DNA of 64,000 nucleotides from Rhypophila decipiens. Lineage: Eukaryota; Ascomycota; Sordariomycetes; Sordariales; Naviculisporaceae. Below are positions 14,033 to 23,354 of this stretch, one piece after another; position 1 is the first letter of the stretch, and each line of letters opens with the position of its first letter. Location of the stretch: positions 186,001 to 250,000 of the forward strand of contig MU858071.1 of assembly GCA_033297075.1 (NCBI GenBank), given 5' to 3'. Made by a program: the position numbers and the translations under genes. The notes below the pieces were generated by a model. That model made no database searches, was not told the origin of the DNA, and saw only the letters and a list, made by a program, of their open reading frames with translations.

Positions 14033-17000
14033 ATGTCTGAACACGTCGTCCGCCGAAACTCATCGGCGGGGGCGTCTGCTGACCCCAGCGATGATGACGA
14101 TGATACCATATCTCTTACATCGACGGTTCCTGATGCACACGATCCGGACAAAGAGTTTGTCGTGGACGATGTACTCGCCGAGATGCCCTCTCAGACCGGA
14201 GAACCGAGCGACACGCGCTATCTCATTCGATGGGAAGGCTTCGGGCTTCATGAATGCACCTGGGAGCCAGAGGACAATCTTGGACCAGAGCTCAAAGCCA
14301 TGTGGGAAGAAAAGAAGCAAAAGTGCGCCAATGGGGAGGAGAAGGCGTTTGATGTCGAGACCTTTTATGGAGCGCAGCGAAAAGCAAGTGAGGAAAAGGC
14401 AGAGAGGCACCGCCGTCGGAATGCGAAGCGTCAGCGGAAAGGCCTCCCCTTGACGCCTCCCGTTGACGACGAGTCGAATGATGATGAGTTGGAGATGTTC
14501 TACGAAGAATCGGCAAAAAAGTTGACTGCAAAAGAGGCGCATGAGAAGGCGGCAGCTGGGTCAAACAAGGACAAGGACAAGGTTAGCTGGCGAAAGGCTG
14601 ACAAAACCGAAAAGCGCCCCGAGTCCCGCCGAGAAAGTATCCCGAAATCTCCAGCGACTGAAGATAAGCCTCCAGCTAGTAAAAAGCCAGCTCTCAACGT
14701 GAAAACGTCGAATTTCCGGATTCCATCCGACCGGCCATCTTCTATAGGTTATCAGGGGACAGCCCGCAAGCTGAGCGGCACGTCCCCAACTATCGACGAC
14801 ATTGCTGGAAAAGCGAAAACAGCTGCCGCTAGCCAGGGCAGCGCGCCATCGCCTGCCCAGAAAGCAACCGCTGGCACTCTCAAATCAACTCTGAAGGCAA
14901 AAAAGAGCGCGCCTAAGAAGCCTGCTGGGACAAACATCTTTACTGGTGGAAAAGTTAGGAAGCAACGGCTCAACCTCCAACAGGCCATGTCCGATCCTTC
15001 CAAGGAGAAAAAGCATTTCAATAACCTTCGGACCCTCAGGTTGGCAGAGAAGCGAGGTAGAGATATGGAAGACCTCCCCATCTCGTTTGAATCTGTCATT
15101 CCCCTGAATGGCCACGTTCCCAGCCGGGCGAACTCGAACGAGGCCATGTTATCAAATCCCGTCGCCAGTACACCATCAGTGACTGGCAAAGTTCCCAGCC
15201 GGGCCAACTCGTACGAGGCCATGTCCCCAAACCCCATCACCAGGACGCCGTCGGTGGACCTCACTCTGAAGTCGGCAATTGCTCCAAGTTCGCGAGACGA
15301 AGGTCCCTCGAAAAAAAAGCGAAAATCTGTCCGGTGGGTCGAAGACGAGGAAAGTATGTTCGTTGAGGAACCAGAACCGATGGACATGGATTCCGCTGTC
15401 CCCGCTCCGCCCTCGAAACCTGTACCTAGGGCTGGGGATTGGCATCCGCGTCTGAAAAGCCCACCGCCACCAGTGTCTTCTGACCAGGCCCGCAGTAACC
15501 TTCTCGTACAGAGCCAGGAAAAGAGAGTAGTGGTGGGGAACTCGGCTGAATTTACCGCTACCTTTGACGGGATACCGCGGGAACCCGCCCAACCCTGGAT
15601 CTCAAGCTTCATGACCCATGACCTGTTTGAATTTCGCCATACGTGCTTTTCTAAAACAATCAATCGCCGGGTCGGGGATCTAATTCCGACCCATTTCCAG
15701 GACGGTACGATCAATGTCGCAGTCCATGGCACAATCACATCAAGTGCACACGACTCTAAGCTCGAATCGATCGCAAACTATCTCAGGGCTGGATTGCTAG
15801 GCCTTTACACGTACTATGCCCAGTCACGATGGAGCGTTATTGTATATCCTACAAAATGCGACGATTGGAAGGAAGTCTGGCCTGGCCAGGAGCCGGCGCC
15901 TGCCTCAGGAGTCGCTCTTTGCTACGCAGCATTCCACTCAGCTAGGGACTATCGACCCTTCCTCAGGCCGTTCGGTGCCCAGTCAACGTTATCAGGGTCG
16001 GTAGGCACAGGATCATCCTCCGCTCGGCAGACAATCATGAGTCGCCTGTTCAAATTTGATTATGAGCAGCTGCTCCCGAAGCGCAGCAAGCCTCCGGCTG
16101 CCCACGGGTTTTTCCTCGCCTTCCCTCCGTCAAGAGAGGAATCCAAGATGACGGTGTATCACTGGCTACGTGATTGTAACCCGGCCTGTTTCGTCTACAG
16201 CAGTGAAAACGCTGGTGCCTGGGCTGCCTTTTGGGAAAATATTCGCGACCATCGTTTTCGGGGAGCGGTGATTGTGCACGAGACGCTTGTGCCAAGCTTG
16301 TTTCGGTTCCCTACGCTGGCTCAGAATTTGATTCGAGGCCTCGAGGAGTATTGGTGCTTCTCCGAATCCAGCCAGGCCGAACCCATCTACCAGTCGATTT
16401 CTCCCACATACCGGGAAGACCCCGGGGCCATTGGACTCACCCGTCTCTTCCCAGCTCGGACGGTGATATTCATCACACCTAGCTTTCTCGTGTCGGAACC
16501 GAGGCGTGCATATGAATTCTTCAGCTGGTACCTGGATTGGGCAGGGGAACACTGCTATAGGGTTGTGACTGCTTGGAATATTCACGAATATCTGACCGAG
16601 TTGGCTGACGAGAAAGCCCAAGAAAGGGACGAGTTGGAGGCTAGGCGAGTCCCATCCCATGAAATTGCAATCGAGTCCAATTTGAGACGGCTAGACAGAG
16701 AAACGTGCGACTTCAGGTACCGCACCGCGGCCTTGGCGTTGGAGCTGCAGACGATGCGAATGAAGAACGCAGCTCTTTACGGCCTACAAGACTTTGACGA
16801 CGACGAAAGTCCGCTCATCTATGCCGATTCGTCGATTGATCCGAACGATGAGCAAAGCTTGGTGAACTGGTTTGGTTGGTGGACGACAATGCGACTCGAC
16901 CAATACAGGAAGTTTCACATCTTGGGCTCAAGTCCCGTTATGAAACTGGAACAGCGCAAGTTCGGCGAACGTCGTATCCGTCTTCCCAAATACGTCCACG

Positions 17001-18271
17001 GCACAGTGAACGAGCCAGATGCTGTGCTGGAGGCTCTCCGGAAGAAGGAAATGGAGTTGGAACAATCTGCCGGGTCCACGGGAAGCAGAGCAGAGGAAGA
17101 AGCCAAGGCACAGGTGGCGCCTAGCAGAAATGGACTAAACCTCTATGCTTTCCAGAGCGACCGGTTGAAGAACGAGGGTGAACTTCAGGCTTGTTTGGAC
17201 ACAATAATAAGGAGCATAAACTGCCCCGCGAAATTCCTCCCATGGGTGCTCTACAAGTTTCCAGTGTCCTGGTTAGACCTGGAAATGGCGTCCCGTTTTG
17301 GCGACTCTGTAGCGGAGTGGGCTGCGGAACACAAAATGGTGCCCAAATGGTTCAGGTTTACCTGGGGATTTACAGGTCGAAACCCCAATTTTAACACATA
17401 CATTGGGTTTTTCTACACCATCGTCGAGGACTGGGATCCCAAGACCACCCCTCGTTGCCACAAGCCCCAGCGGCAGCCTTGGCTCCTCTTTTATCGACCG
17501 GTGAATCCTCACAAGAAGCCAAAGGACGGATATCAACATCAACGATTGGAAATCATCATCTGGGACCCCCTGGCCAAGACGAGAGTCGGCTCCCGGGCCC
17601 CGACCGAGAAGGATCTCCTTGACATGCAGCGGAGGGTCGTTCAGTTTATCCGTGAGAACACAGATCAAAAGAACCCCGGGAGCTGGATCGATCAAGTGTG
17701 GCTTGGGGGTTTCGAATACCCCCCGAGCTGCGAGTCGCCATATCCAATTGACCTGACGCTCAACTATCTGGAGGCGGTGCTGGCAGACATTAAAGAACAT
17801 CTGCCAGCACCAGAGCACCTGCTGCCTGAGAGGGGCTTTCGGAAAGTGAGGATGGAGGCGGATGACGATAGAGGCGACCCGATGGACATGGATATCGATG
17901 ACGACTTGCAAGACCAGGAGTCTGACGATGAGGAGGCCAACGAGAGTCGTCGCATCATCTTTCACCCGCCTCGAGCAACGCGACTATCCCCTGGGCAGCG
18001 AACGCAGTGCACAAACAAGCTGTATGAGGAAGCACGTCTTGCGAGGGCACACGCGGCCGACGGAGGTGCGGTTGTGGATATAACGTATTCCTTCCCACCC
18101 ACAGAGGAGTGGTATGGCCAGCAACGACGGGAAGGGAGGTCCTTTGAGCATATAAACGTACAGTCCTGGGAGAACATTTTCAATATTTTCAAGATTGGGA
18201 CCAGCAAGAAGGTTTCCGAAGGGTCCACGGCAGATGACAGTAGTGTAGCAGGCTCGCCGGCATCATTATAG
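14033..18271 (+). CDS. Large chromodomain protein, possibly with an unannotated C-terminal extension
   Basis: An uninterrupted frame from the ATG at 14033 to a TAG at 18269-18271 encodes 1412 residues. The chromodomain lies at about 40-95: aromatic-cage candidates are Phe42, Trp67 and Phe70, followed by CTWEPEDNL. It should read methylated histone lysine in the nucleus, probably H3K9me as in HP1-type proteins. Residues 100-480 are disordered and basic, with Ser/Pro/Lys-rich stretches and a near-repeated segment (GKVPSRANS/YEAM). Residues 500-1330 form a large region with alternating hydrophobic and aromatic segments that looks globular; I do not recognise it, though a distant relation to Chp1-type proteins is possible. 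The C-terminus is acidic then Ser-rich. Neurospora has several numbered CDP chromodomain proteins and this may be one of them. The same frame stays open for 158 codons past the TAG (see findings), so the true C-terminus is uncertain. Confidence 0.85.
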   Translation: MSEHVVRRNSSAGASADPSDDDDDTISLTSTVPDAHDPDKEFVVDDVLAEMPSQTGEPSDTRYLIRWEGFGLHECTWEPEDNLGPELKAMWEEKKQKCANGEEKAFDVETFYGAQRKASEEKAERHRRRNAKRQRKGLPLTPPVDDESNDDELEMFYEESAKKLTAKEAHEKAAAGSNKDKDKVSWRKADKTEKRPESRRESIPKSPATEDKPPASKKPALNVKTSNFRIPSDRPSSIGYQGTARKLSGTSPTIDDIAGKAKTAAASQGSAPSPAQKATAGTLKSTLKAKKSAPKKPAGTNIFTGGKVRKQRLNLQQAMSDPSKEKKHFNNLRTLRLAEKRGRDMEDLPISFESVIPLNGHVPSRANSNEAMLSNPVASTPSVTGKVPSRANSYEAMSPNPITRTPSVDLTLKSAIAPSSRDEGPSKKKRKSVRWVEDEESMFVEEPEPMDMDSAVPAPPSKPVPRAGDWHPRLKSPPPPVSSDQARSNLLVQSQEKRVVVGNSAEFTATFDGIPREPAQPWISSFMTHDLFEFRHTCFSKTINRRVGDLIPTHFQDGTINVAVHGTITSSAHDSKLESIANYLRAGLLGLYTYYAQSRWSVIVYPTKCDDWKEVWPGQEPAPASGVALCYAAFHSARDYRPFLRPFGAQSTLSGSVGTGSSSARQTIMSRLFKFDYEQLLPKRSKPPAAHGFFLAFPPSREESKMTVYHWLRDCNPACFVYSSENAGAWAAFWENIRDHRFRGAVIVHETLVPSLFRFPTLAQNLIRGLEEYWCFSESSQAEPIYQSISPTYREDPGAIGLTRLFPARTVIFITPSFLVSEPRRAYEFFSWYLDWAGEHCYRVVTAWNIHEYLTELADEKAQERDELEARRVPSHEIAIESNLRRLDRETCDFRYRTAALALELQTMRMKNAALYGLQDFDDDESPLIYADSSIDPNDEQSLVNWFGWWTTMRLDQYRKFHILGSSPVMKLEQRKFGERRIRLPKYVHGTVNEPDAVLEALRKKEMELEQSAGSTGSRAEEEAKAQVAPSRNGLNLYAFQSDRLKNEGELQACLDTIIRSINCPAKFLPWVLYKFPVSWLDLEMASRFGDSVAEWAAEHKMVPKWFRFTWGFTGRNPNFNTYIGFFYTIVEDWDPKTTPRCHKPQRQPWLLFYRPVNPHKKPKDGYQHQRLEIIIWDPLAKTRVGSRAPTEKDLLDMQRRVVQFIRENTDQKNPGSWIDQVWLGGFEYPPSCESPYPIDLTLNYLEAVLADIKEHLPAPEHLLPERGFRKVRMEADDDRGDPMDMDIDDDLQDQESDDEEANESRRIIFHPPRATRLSPGQRTQCTNKLYEEARLARAHAADGGAVVDITYSFPPTEEWYGQQRREGRSFEHINVQSWENIFNIFKIGTSKKVSEGSTADDSSVAGSPASL

Positions 18272-18748
18272 AATCATATACCGGCAGTTTCGTCAACTTC
18301 ATCTTCAACCACAGCACCCACGACCACCCAGATGACACAGAAGAAGGTGCGCAGCGTACCTGGCACACCCCTTCCAGGTCTGGAAGAAATCCGTAATCTC
18401 CTGTCAGGAACAAAGACGTATCTGAAGGAATCAGAATTGGGCCAAACACAAGCCCAACCATCCGTGTTGTTGGGAACAATCTCATATCCGACGGGAAGGG
18501 AGATGGGACCTCCCGAGCTCGACCCGAGAAGGTATACAGGAAGCACGGCTGTACCCAATGCACAGGGTCCTCCATCAAGCAAGCTTCCGAGACGACCTCC
18601 TCAAGCACCGCTTCCACAGCGTCTGCCACCGGTGTTGAGTGCTCAACCAGTGAACATGGGAAGCCCGAATGTCTCCCAACGCCCTTTAACAAACAAGGAG
18701 ACCAAGCGGATTTCTTTCCAAATGCCCAAAAAGCCTCCCCCGAAATAA
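18272..18748 (+). other. In-frame open extension downstream of the chromodomain gene stop
   Basis: Directly after the TAG at 18269-18271 the same reading frame runs 158 codons to TAA at 18746-18748. It opens Ser/Thr-rich, then carries VPGTPLPGLEEIRNLLSGTK, followed by a Pro/Arg/Gln-rich tail. A GT...TAG segment at 18212-18271 is exactly 60 bases long, begins on a codon boundary and would delete the stop without shifting frame, but its donor (GTTTCC) and branch site are weak. The segment could be a final exon, a readthrough extension, or sequence cut off by a recent nonsense change. Composition suggests it is or was coding. Confidence 0.5.
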
Positions 18749-19634
18749 AAACGGAGGACGCAGGGGATGATATGCGATTCACCACCTCTCCATTCGTGCA
18801 TCGCCTGTCAGCATCGGCGAACCCATTCTTAAAAGTAAATTGGTTTGCTTTCTCGCTTTGGGTCGACCCTGCTCTCGGAGCAGAGCTGGCGTCCTTTTCA
18901 TGTCGAGCATCTACGGTAATCATGGCGTTGCCTTCTAATTACGGAATACCGGCCGGGTTGGTATCCATCCACCAGATGGGATATGTCAAGTATGTATATT
19001 AAAAACTCAAAAGCAGATACGGGTCCGTAAGGATGTTCGTTTTTGTACCAAGTATCGGCAGAGGCTGGAACGCGTATTCATGCATAGCGAGTGCTTGGGA
19101 AGCTGTATTATTCAAAGAATGCTGACCGGCATTGGAGCCAGAGTGACGGCAAGAGATGAGAGCATTTGGTGCAGCAAGGTACAGATTGCCACAGTAATAA
19201 TAGCTACCTCAATGTCAATGTTTGCCTTTCCTGTAATGTACTGTGTTCGCTTGATATCCACCCATTCACCAGCTCTTAAAGAGGTTATATTAGCGTGAGG
19301 AAATTTCTTATTTTACCTATATAGTCTTGACCTTGGAGTGCCAGACTGAAGGCCAAGAGAGTGGTTCTAGCCAGGGAGACGAGCGGTGGTTCTAGTGGTC
19401 GCGGTTTGTTTTGGCGTGGGTTTGTTTTGCCTGTAAAGTGCTTGGGTGAGATGTGTATTCCAATACGTCGTCAATGACTGGGCCACTGCGATGTACGTAC
19501 CGTAACCACCACCTTGGAAACAACTTTTTTTCAACGATTTCAGACTGTGTGTATACTAAATCCTTTAAATCGACGACTTTTTCTTCCGACGAGATTAGCA
19601 GGAATTGAAAGAGAGGCTTCTTGCAAAGGAAGCA
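18749..19634. other. Intergenic region upstream of the SWIM gene
   Basis: About 0.9 kb holding the presumed 3' end of the chromodomain transcript and the promoter of the SWIM gene. Plus-strand frames of 70-76 codons show no domain. No repeats or RNA genes are evident. Confidence 0.55.
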
Positions 19635-20840
19635 ATGACAACCCCACAGTCACATTCACCACATTTACCAACATCACGCCAACTCCTCACCTCATTGTTC
19701 AACGCCATCTCCGATATACCTCTTGAGAAGTCCAACTCGCGGCAAGTGGGTGATGACATCAATACCAGCGACGATGCCACTCGCGACATCAACGAAGCAG
19801 AAGAGGAACTCAACAAGCGGAGAAGGAAATTTTCGTCGAGAAGAGGACAAGTTGAAGCACGAGGCATAAAGACCGAGCCAGGGACGACGACGACAACAAC
19901 AGGAAACATACTCAAACAAGTCCCCCCCTCCCATCGCCATTTGTTCATCACCTTGCATGTTTTATTCCCCGGGTTGGTCTTGCCCGCGCTGGATTTGTTA
20001 GATCGTGGTCTAGTTGGCCGGGTTATTCTCGGGACAGGGTCGTCGTCGTCGTCGTCCATACCGACCAAACGGGAGCAGCAGCAGCAGCAGCAGCAGAAAA
20101 GGGAGGCGATAAAAAAGGAAGAGGACGAACACCAGCAGCGAGGCACAAAAAAGAAAAAGGAGCAGTCAGTACCAAGATTTTACCTAGTCCGCTCGGCACA
20201 GGAGAAACCAACATCACGTCGTCGTGGTCGAGGACAACAATGGCGTCGTCAACACCAGCGGTATGAAGACGACCAAGAAGAAGATGACCATGATATGAGC
20301 GGCGGTAATAATAACCTCTTCCTGGGAGGTTCGAAGGCGTATATCGTCCGGTTGGAGGCGTGGAATTGTACCTGTCCGGCGTTTGCTTTTACTGCTTCGT
20401 TTCCTATTCATCCCCGGAGTACGGGTCAAGACGGAAATGAACAGGATGATGATGATGATGATATGCGAGATACTACTGGGCAAGAGAGAGAAACAACAGG
20501 CGATGGTGCCGGCATTGATCAACATCATCATCAAGACTCAGCTGAAGATGAAGGAGAAAGGATGGACTTGGACCCTCCTCCCGCAGAGTTGGATTCAGAT
20601 ATCATCATGCAAGATGGACAGCCACCACTAGAAGCAGGGAACAGTCAGGACACAAGAGACACTTTGGGATGGACATTCGGCGGCTTGACCCTCGAGCAAG
20701 GAGGTGGTGACTGCCCACCACTCTGTAAACACCTCCTCGCATGCCTACTAGCCGAGAAATGGAACGACGCACTAGGCCAGTACGTGGTCGAGCGGCAGGT
20801 CAGTAAGCAAGAGATGGCGGGGATTGTGGCCGAGATATAA
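19635..20840 (+). CDS. SWIM zinc-finger protein, possible Shu-complex (Sws1/Shu2-like) subunit
   Basis: A single-exon gene of 401 residues starting at the first in-frame ATG. The SWIM-type zinc motif CxC...CxH is present as Cys245-x-Cys247 (WNCTCPAF) and Cys364-x-His366 (LCKHLLACLLAEKW). The two halves are separated by more than 110 residues of acidic, His- and Gln-rich sequence, far longer than a standard SWIM linker. The N-terminal part has a hydrophobic block (LFITLHVLFPGLVLPALDLLDRG) and a Gln run from a CAG repeat near 20071-20096. Sws1/Shu2 proteins use a SWIM domain with Rad51 paralogues in homologous recombination. The Cys/His layout and LLACLLAEKW helix fit that family, but the assignment rests on the motif alone. 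Poly-Ser, poly-Gln and poly-Asp tracts indicate repeat expansion in the linkers. Confidence 0.7.
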   Translation: MTTPQSHSPHLPTSRQLLTSLFNAISDIPLEKSNSRQVGDDINTSDDATRDINEAEEELNKRRRKFSSRRGQVEARGIKTEPGTTTTTTGNILKQVPPSHRHLFITLHVLFPGLVLPALDLLDRGLVGRVILGTGSSSSSSIPTKREQQQQQQQKREAIKKEEDEHQQRGTKKKKEQSVPRFYLVRSAQEKPTSRRRGRGQQWRRQHQRYEDDQEEDDHDMSGGNNNLFLGGSKAYIVRLEAWNCTCPAFAFTASFPIHPRSTGQDGNEQDDDDDDMRDTTGQERETTGDGAGIDQHHHQDSAEDEGERMDLDPPPAELDSDIIMQDGQPPLEAGNSQDTRDTLGWTFGGLTLEQGGGDCPPLCKHLLACLLAEKWNDALGQYVVERQVSKQEMAGIVAEI

Positions 20841-21181
20841 ACAAACCATCAAGAGTAGAGCGAGATTTCAGATGTAGATCAAGACCACTCCAGCAGAGTA
20901 ATGTAGAGACTACAGAATCAATAGTCTATTTAATCAACCCATAAAAAAACGCTGGCGATCCTTACGAGTTCATGTCAACGATATCCTTTGTATTTTCGCT
21001 GCAGCATAAAATCATGCCGAGTTCTTTTTGGCGCTGCCGGTATAGCCCTAGAAACACCGTATGCCAGTTCGTATAACACGCCCGAGCCTCGTTATGCCTA
21101 AGCCTAATACCCAGCCGTCTACCTAACCAGCAAGTGTGTCCCTCCCTGTCTTGCATAGCCCGGCCCTCACTTCGATGCGGC
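20841..21181. other. Convergent 3' region between the SWIM gene and RPN8
   Basis: Only 341 bases separate the stop codons of two converging genes. They should hold both polyadenylation regions. Nothing else is visible. Confidence 0.6.
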
Positions 21182-22376
21182 TTATTTCTTCTTGTCCTTC
21201 GTCTCCTTCTCCTTCTCGCCCTCCTTATCACCATTCGCGCCGGGCGTAACCTCCTTCTTGTCACCCTCCTTGCCACCATTCTCGCCCTCCTTCTTAGCCG
21301 CCTCCTTCTCCTCCTGTTGTTGCCGGTTCTGGATCTTGTTCTCGATCAAGTCGTGGAACGCCGTGATAGCGCGAATCAGACTGCTGAGATAGATGGCCAT
21401 GAGCTGGTCGTTGGTCTTGATGCTCATAGCATGGCTGAGCTCCGAGTCGGCCTTCTTGCTGTCGATACCAGCCGCGCCTGACTTGGGCGTGGACAGGTTG
21501 GGCAGCAAGTTGAAGACGTCCTGGAGGTTGCCGAGAATGGCGTGGTTGACGGGCAAGTTGCCGTCGAGGACCTCTTGGAGGTATCGCTGGATGTCTCGGA
21601 GGCGGAAGTGCAGCCCTTGGAGAGACTGGAGCTGGTTTGTGAGGCGGGTCGAGAGTGTGCCGACTGCTACGTCTCTGATGTCGCGCAGGAGATGCTCGAC
21701 GCCAATTTCTTCTGCCTCTTCGGCCTCGATGATGGATGGTGTGTGCACAAAGGTTCTGGATGTGGTGGTGCCGTCCTAGGGAGCAAAAGTAGCGTCAGTC
21801 ACTGTCAACTGTTGGGAAAGGGGGAGCAGGCGAAGCGTACATCCTTGATCTCGTCCACAGCAAAGTAGGCATCTGTCGGGACACCCGTCTCCTTTGGCTG
21901 GACATCAATAATGACCAGCAATGGGTTCGGCGTGTAGCGTTTGAAAAGCTCGTTGATCTCGAGGTCCGAGGCCCGCAATTTGGGGCCCGAATGATACCAG
22001 CCTATTAACTTTTCCCGGGCATTGACCTTCTTGAACATTTCATTCATCGACTCGACATAGTTGTGGTCAAGAAACCAGACGGATGGGTCCTTCTCATCCT
22101 CCTCGAAGGGCACTGGAAAGAGGTGGTTCGCGGGGTCAGCTTCAGGTCCGCGAGGTTGGGCGGACATTCTGGGAACCCTGGCTCACCTGCGAAACTGTTC
22201 GACACGCGCACATTCTTGCCATCGTTCTGTCCTAATAGTACACCCAACACACGCTTGTTCTCGATCTTGAAGGACTCAGTGCGGTTGTAATGATCCACGG
22301 TGGACAGAAGAACGAGGGGCGCAACCGAGACGTTGCGCGTCACGAGCGACAAAGTCTCTGCGGTCGTGGTCGGCAT
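21182..22376 (-). CDS. rpn8: 26S proteasome regulatory subunit Rpn8 (PSMD7)
   Basis: Lid subunit of the 19S regulatory particle; it pairs with the deubiquitinase Rpn11. Three exons (22376-22187, 22112-21841, 21775-21182) join in frame to 351 residues. The MPN domain occupies about 12-150, with [16 protein letters not shown] and [13 protein letters not shown] segments. The catalytic His-x-His of active JAMM enzymes is replaced (YHSGPK), as expected for Rpn8, which is structural. The C-terminal half contains the helical Rpn8-type region and ends in a long Lys/Glu-rich KEKE tail (about 305-351). Introns of 74 and 65 bases have GTGAGC and GTACGC donors. The gene diverges from the I9-inhibitor gene 636 bases away. 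The identity is firm. Confidence 0.96.
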
Positions 22377-23012
22377 CTCGACTGATGATGGATCTGATCA
22401 GACGTGTGTGTGGGGTTCGTCGGTAACGATCTCGGGGGCCGGGCAAGTAATGCGATGGCTATGGGCGAAGGCAATACAATGGCTATGTTGAAGTCGGTTC
22501 ACCAAGATTTCGGGAGGTTCAGCCTTGGTGGTTTGGCCTGGCCAGTCGTCACTGGTTAGCTGCCTCGTTAGTGCAATGCTGCAGTGCGGGAAGGTTTGGA
22601 GGTAGATACCCGATTGGGTTAGTCAGTCTAGAGGCCTTCTCTTGGCTTTCGGTACGTACCTTTTGCATTCGTTCCTGATTAGATAATCACTTTATGTGGT
22701 GCACAAAGTAGCTTCCTGATTCGGCAGTTCCTTGTGTCGTCCCACCCTGAGGCGCGGCTTGGCCATTTGACAGGCCAAGGGCCCACTGTGGTGGCATAAA
22801 TCGGGAGGGTCCCTCACTCCCTCCACTTTCATCTTGGGGCAAGTCGCTTTCGTCATTTCCCTGAGTCCCTGACCACGCCAGCATAAACCACTTGAACTCC
22901 CGTTTTCACAGAACTCGACGCCATTTACACCAGAACACTTATTCTTGGACAGATCTACCTCGCTGATAATCTACGAACCGTTGATTCTCGAATCCAAAAA
23001 CCAACCGCAGTC
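22377..23012. promoter_or_regulatory. Divergent promoter of RPN8 and the I9-inhibitor gene
   Basis: The 636 bases between two divergent start codons must contain both promoters. The right part (22,880-23,010) is C/A-rich leader-like sequence just before the inhibitor ATG. I did not find a clear PACE-type proteasome element. Confidence 0.5.
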
Positions 23013-23354
23013 ATGAGATTCTTCGCTTTCATCGTCGCGGCCTTGTCGCTCTTCATGGCCGGTGTCATGGCCGTCGATATCCAGAAATCCGTCCTCATCA
23101 CCTACCCCCCCGAGACTCCCGACTCTGTTTTGGCGCAGGCCAAGAAAGCTATCGAAGAGGGCGGAGGCACCATCACGCACGAGTACAAGTTGATCAAGTA
23201 GGTGTTCCGCGACGCATGCCCGGGGAAATCTGGCTAACAACTGTGCAGGGGATTCGCCGCCAAACTTGGAGAGAAGGTCCTAGATCAGGTGTCCGCTTTG
23301 GGAAAAGAGTATAATGCGCTCATCGAAGAGGACCAGGTTGTCTCGGCCCTTTGA
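23013..23354 (+). CDS. Small secreted protease inhibitor of the I9 family (proteinase B inhibitor-like)
   Basis: Two exons (23013-23197, 23249-23354) around a 51-base intron with a CTAAC branch site give 96 residues. Residues 1-20 form a hydrophobic signal peptide (MRFFAFIVAALSLFMAGVMA). The remaining 76 residues match the inhibitor I9 fold: a first strand (KSVLITYP), a helix (PDSVLAQAKKAIEEGG), a central strand with THEYKLIKGFAAKL, then a second helix and a final strand ending EEDQVVSAL. Yeast Pbi2 has the same size and order but lacks a signal peptide and acts on vacuolar proteinase B. Here entry to the secretory pathway suggests a role in the vacuole or outside the cell. A role as folding helper for subtilisin-type proteases is equally possible. 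The fold call is strong; the target is inferred. Confidence 0.85.

Noticed and set aside
14752..15738. A 328-codon open frame antisense to the chromodomain gene
   Set aside because: Entirely inside the sense coding region, Phe/Gly/Arg-rich, without any recognisable domain.
18189..18923. A 244-codon minus-strand frame overlapping the chromodomain 3' end
   Set aside because: No domain, Cys/Ser-rich composition. The plus-strand in-frame extension explains the open sequence better.
21182..22376. Rpn8 considered as an active JAMM deubiquitinase
   Set aside because: The His-x-His metal ligands are absent (YHSGPK), so it is the structural subunit rather than Rpn11.
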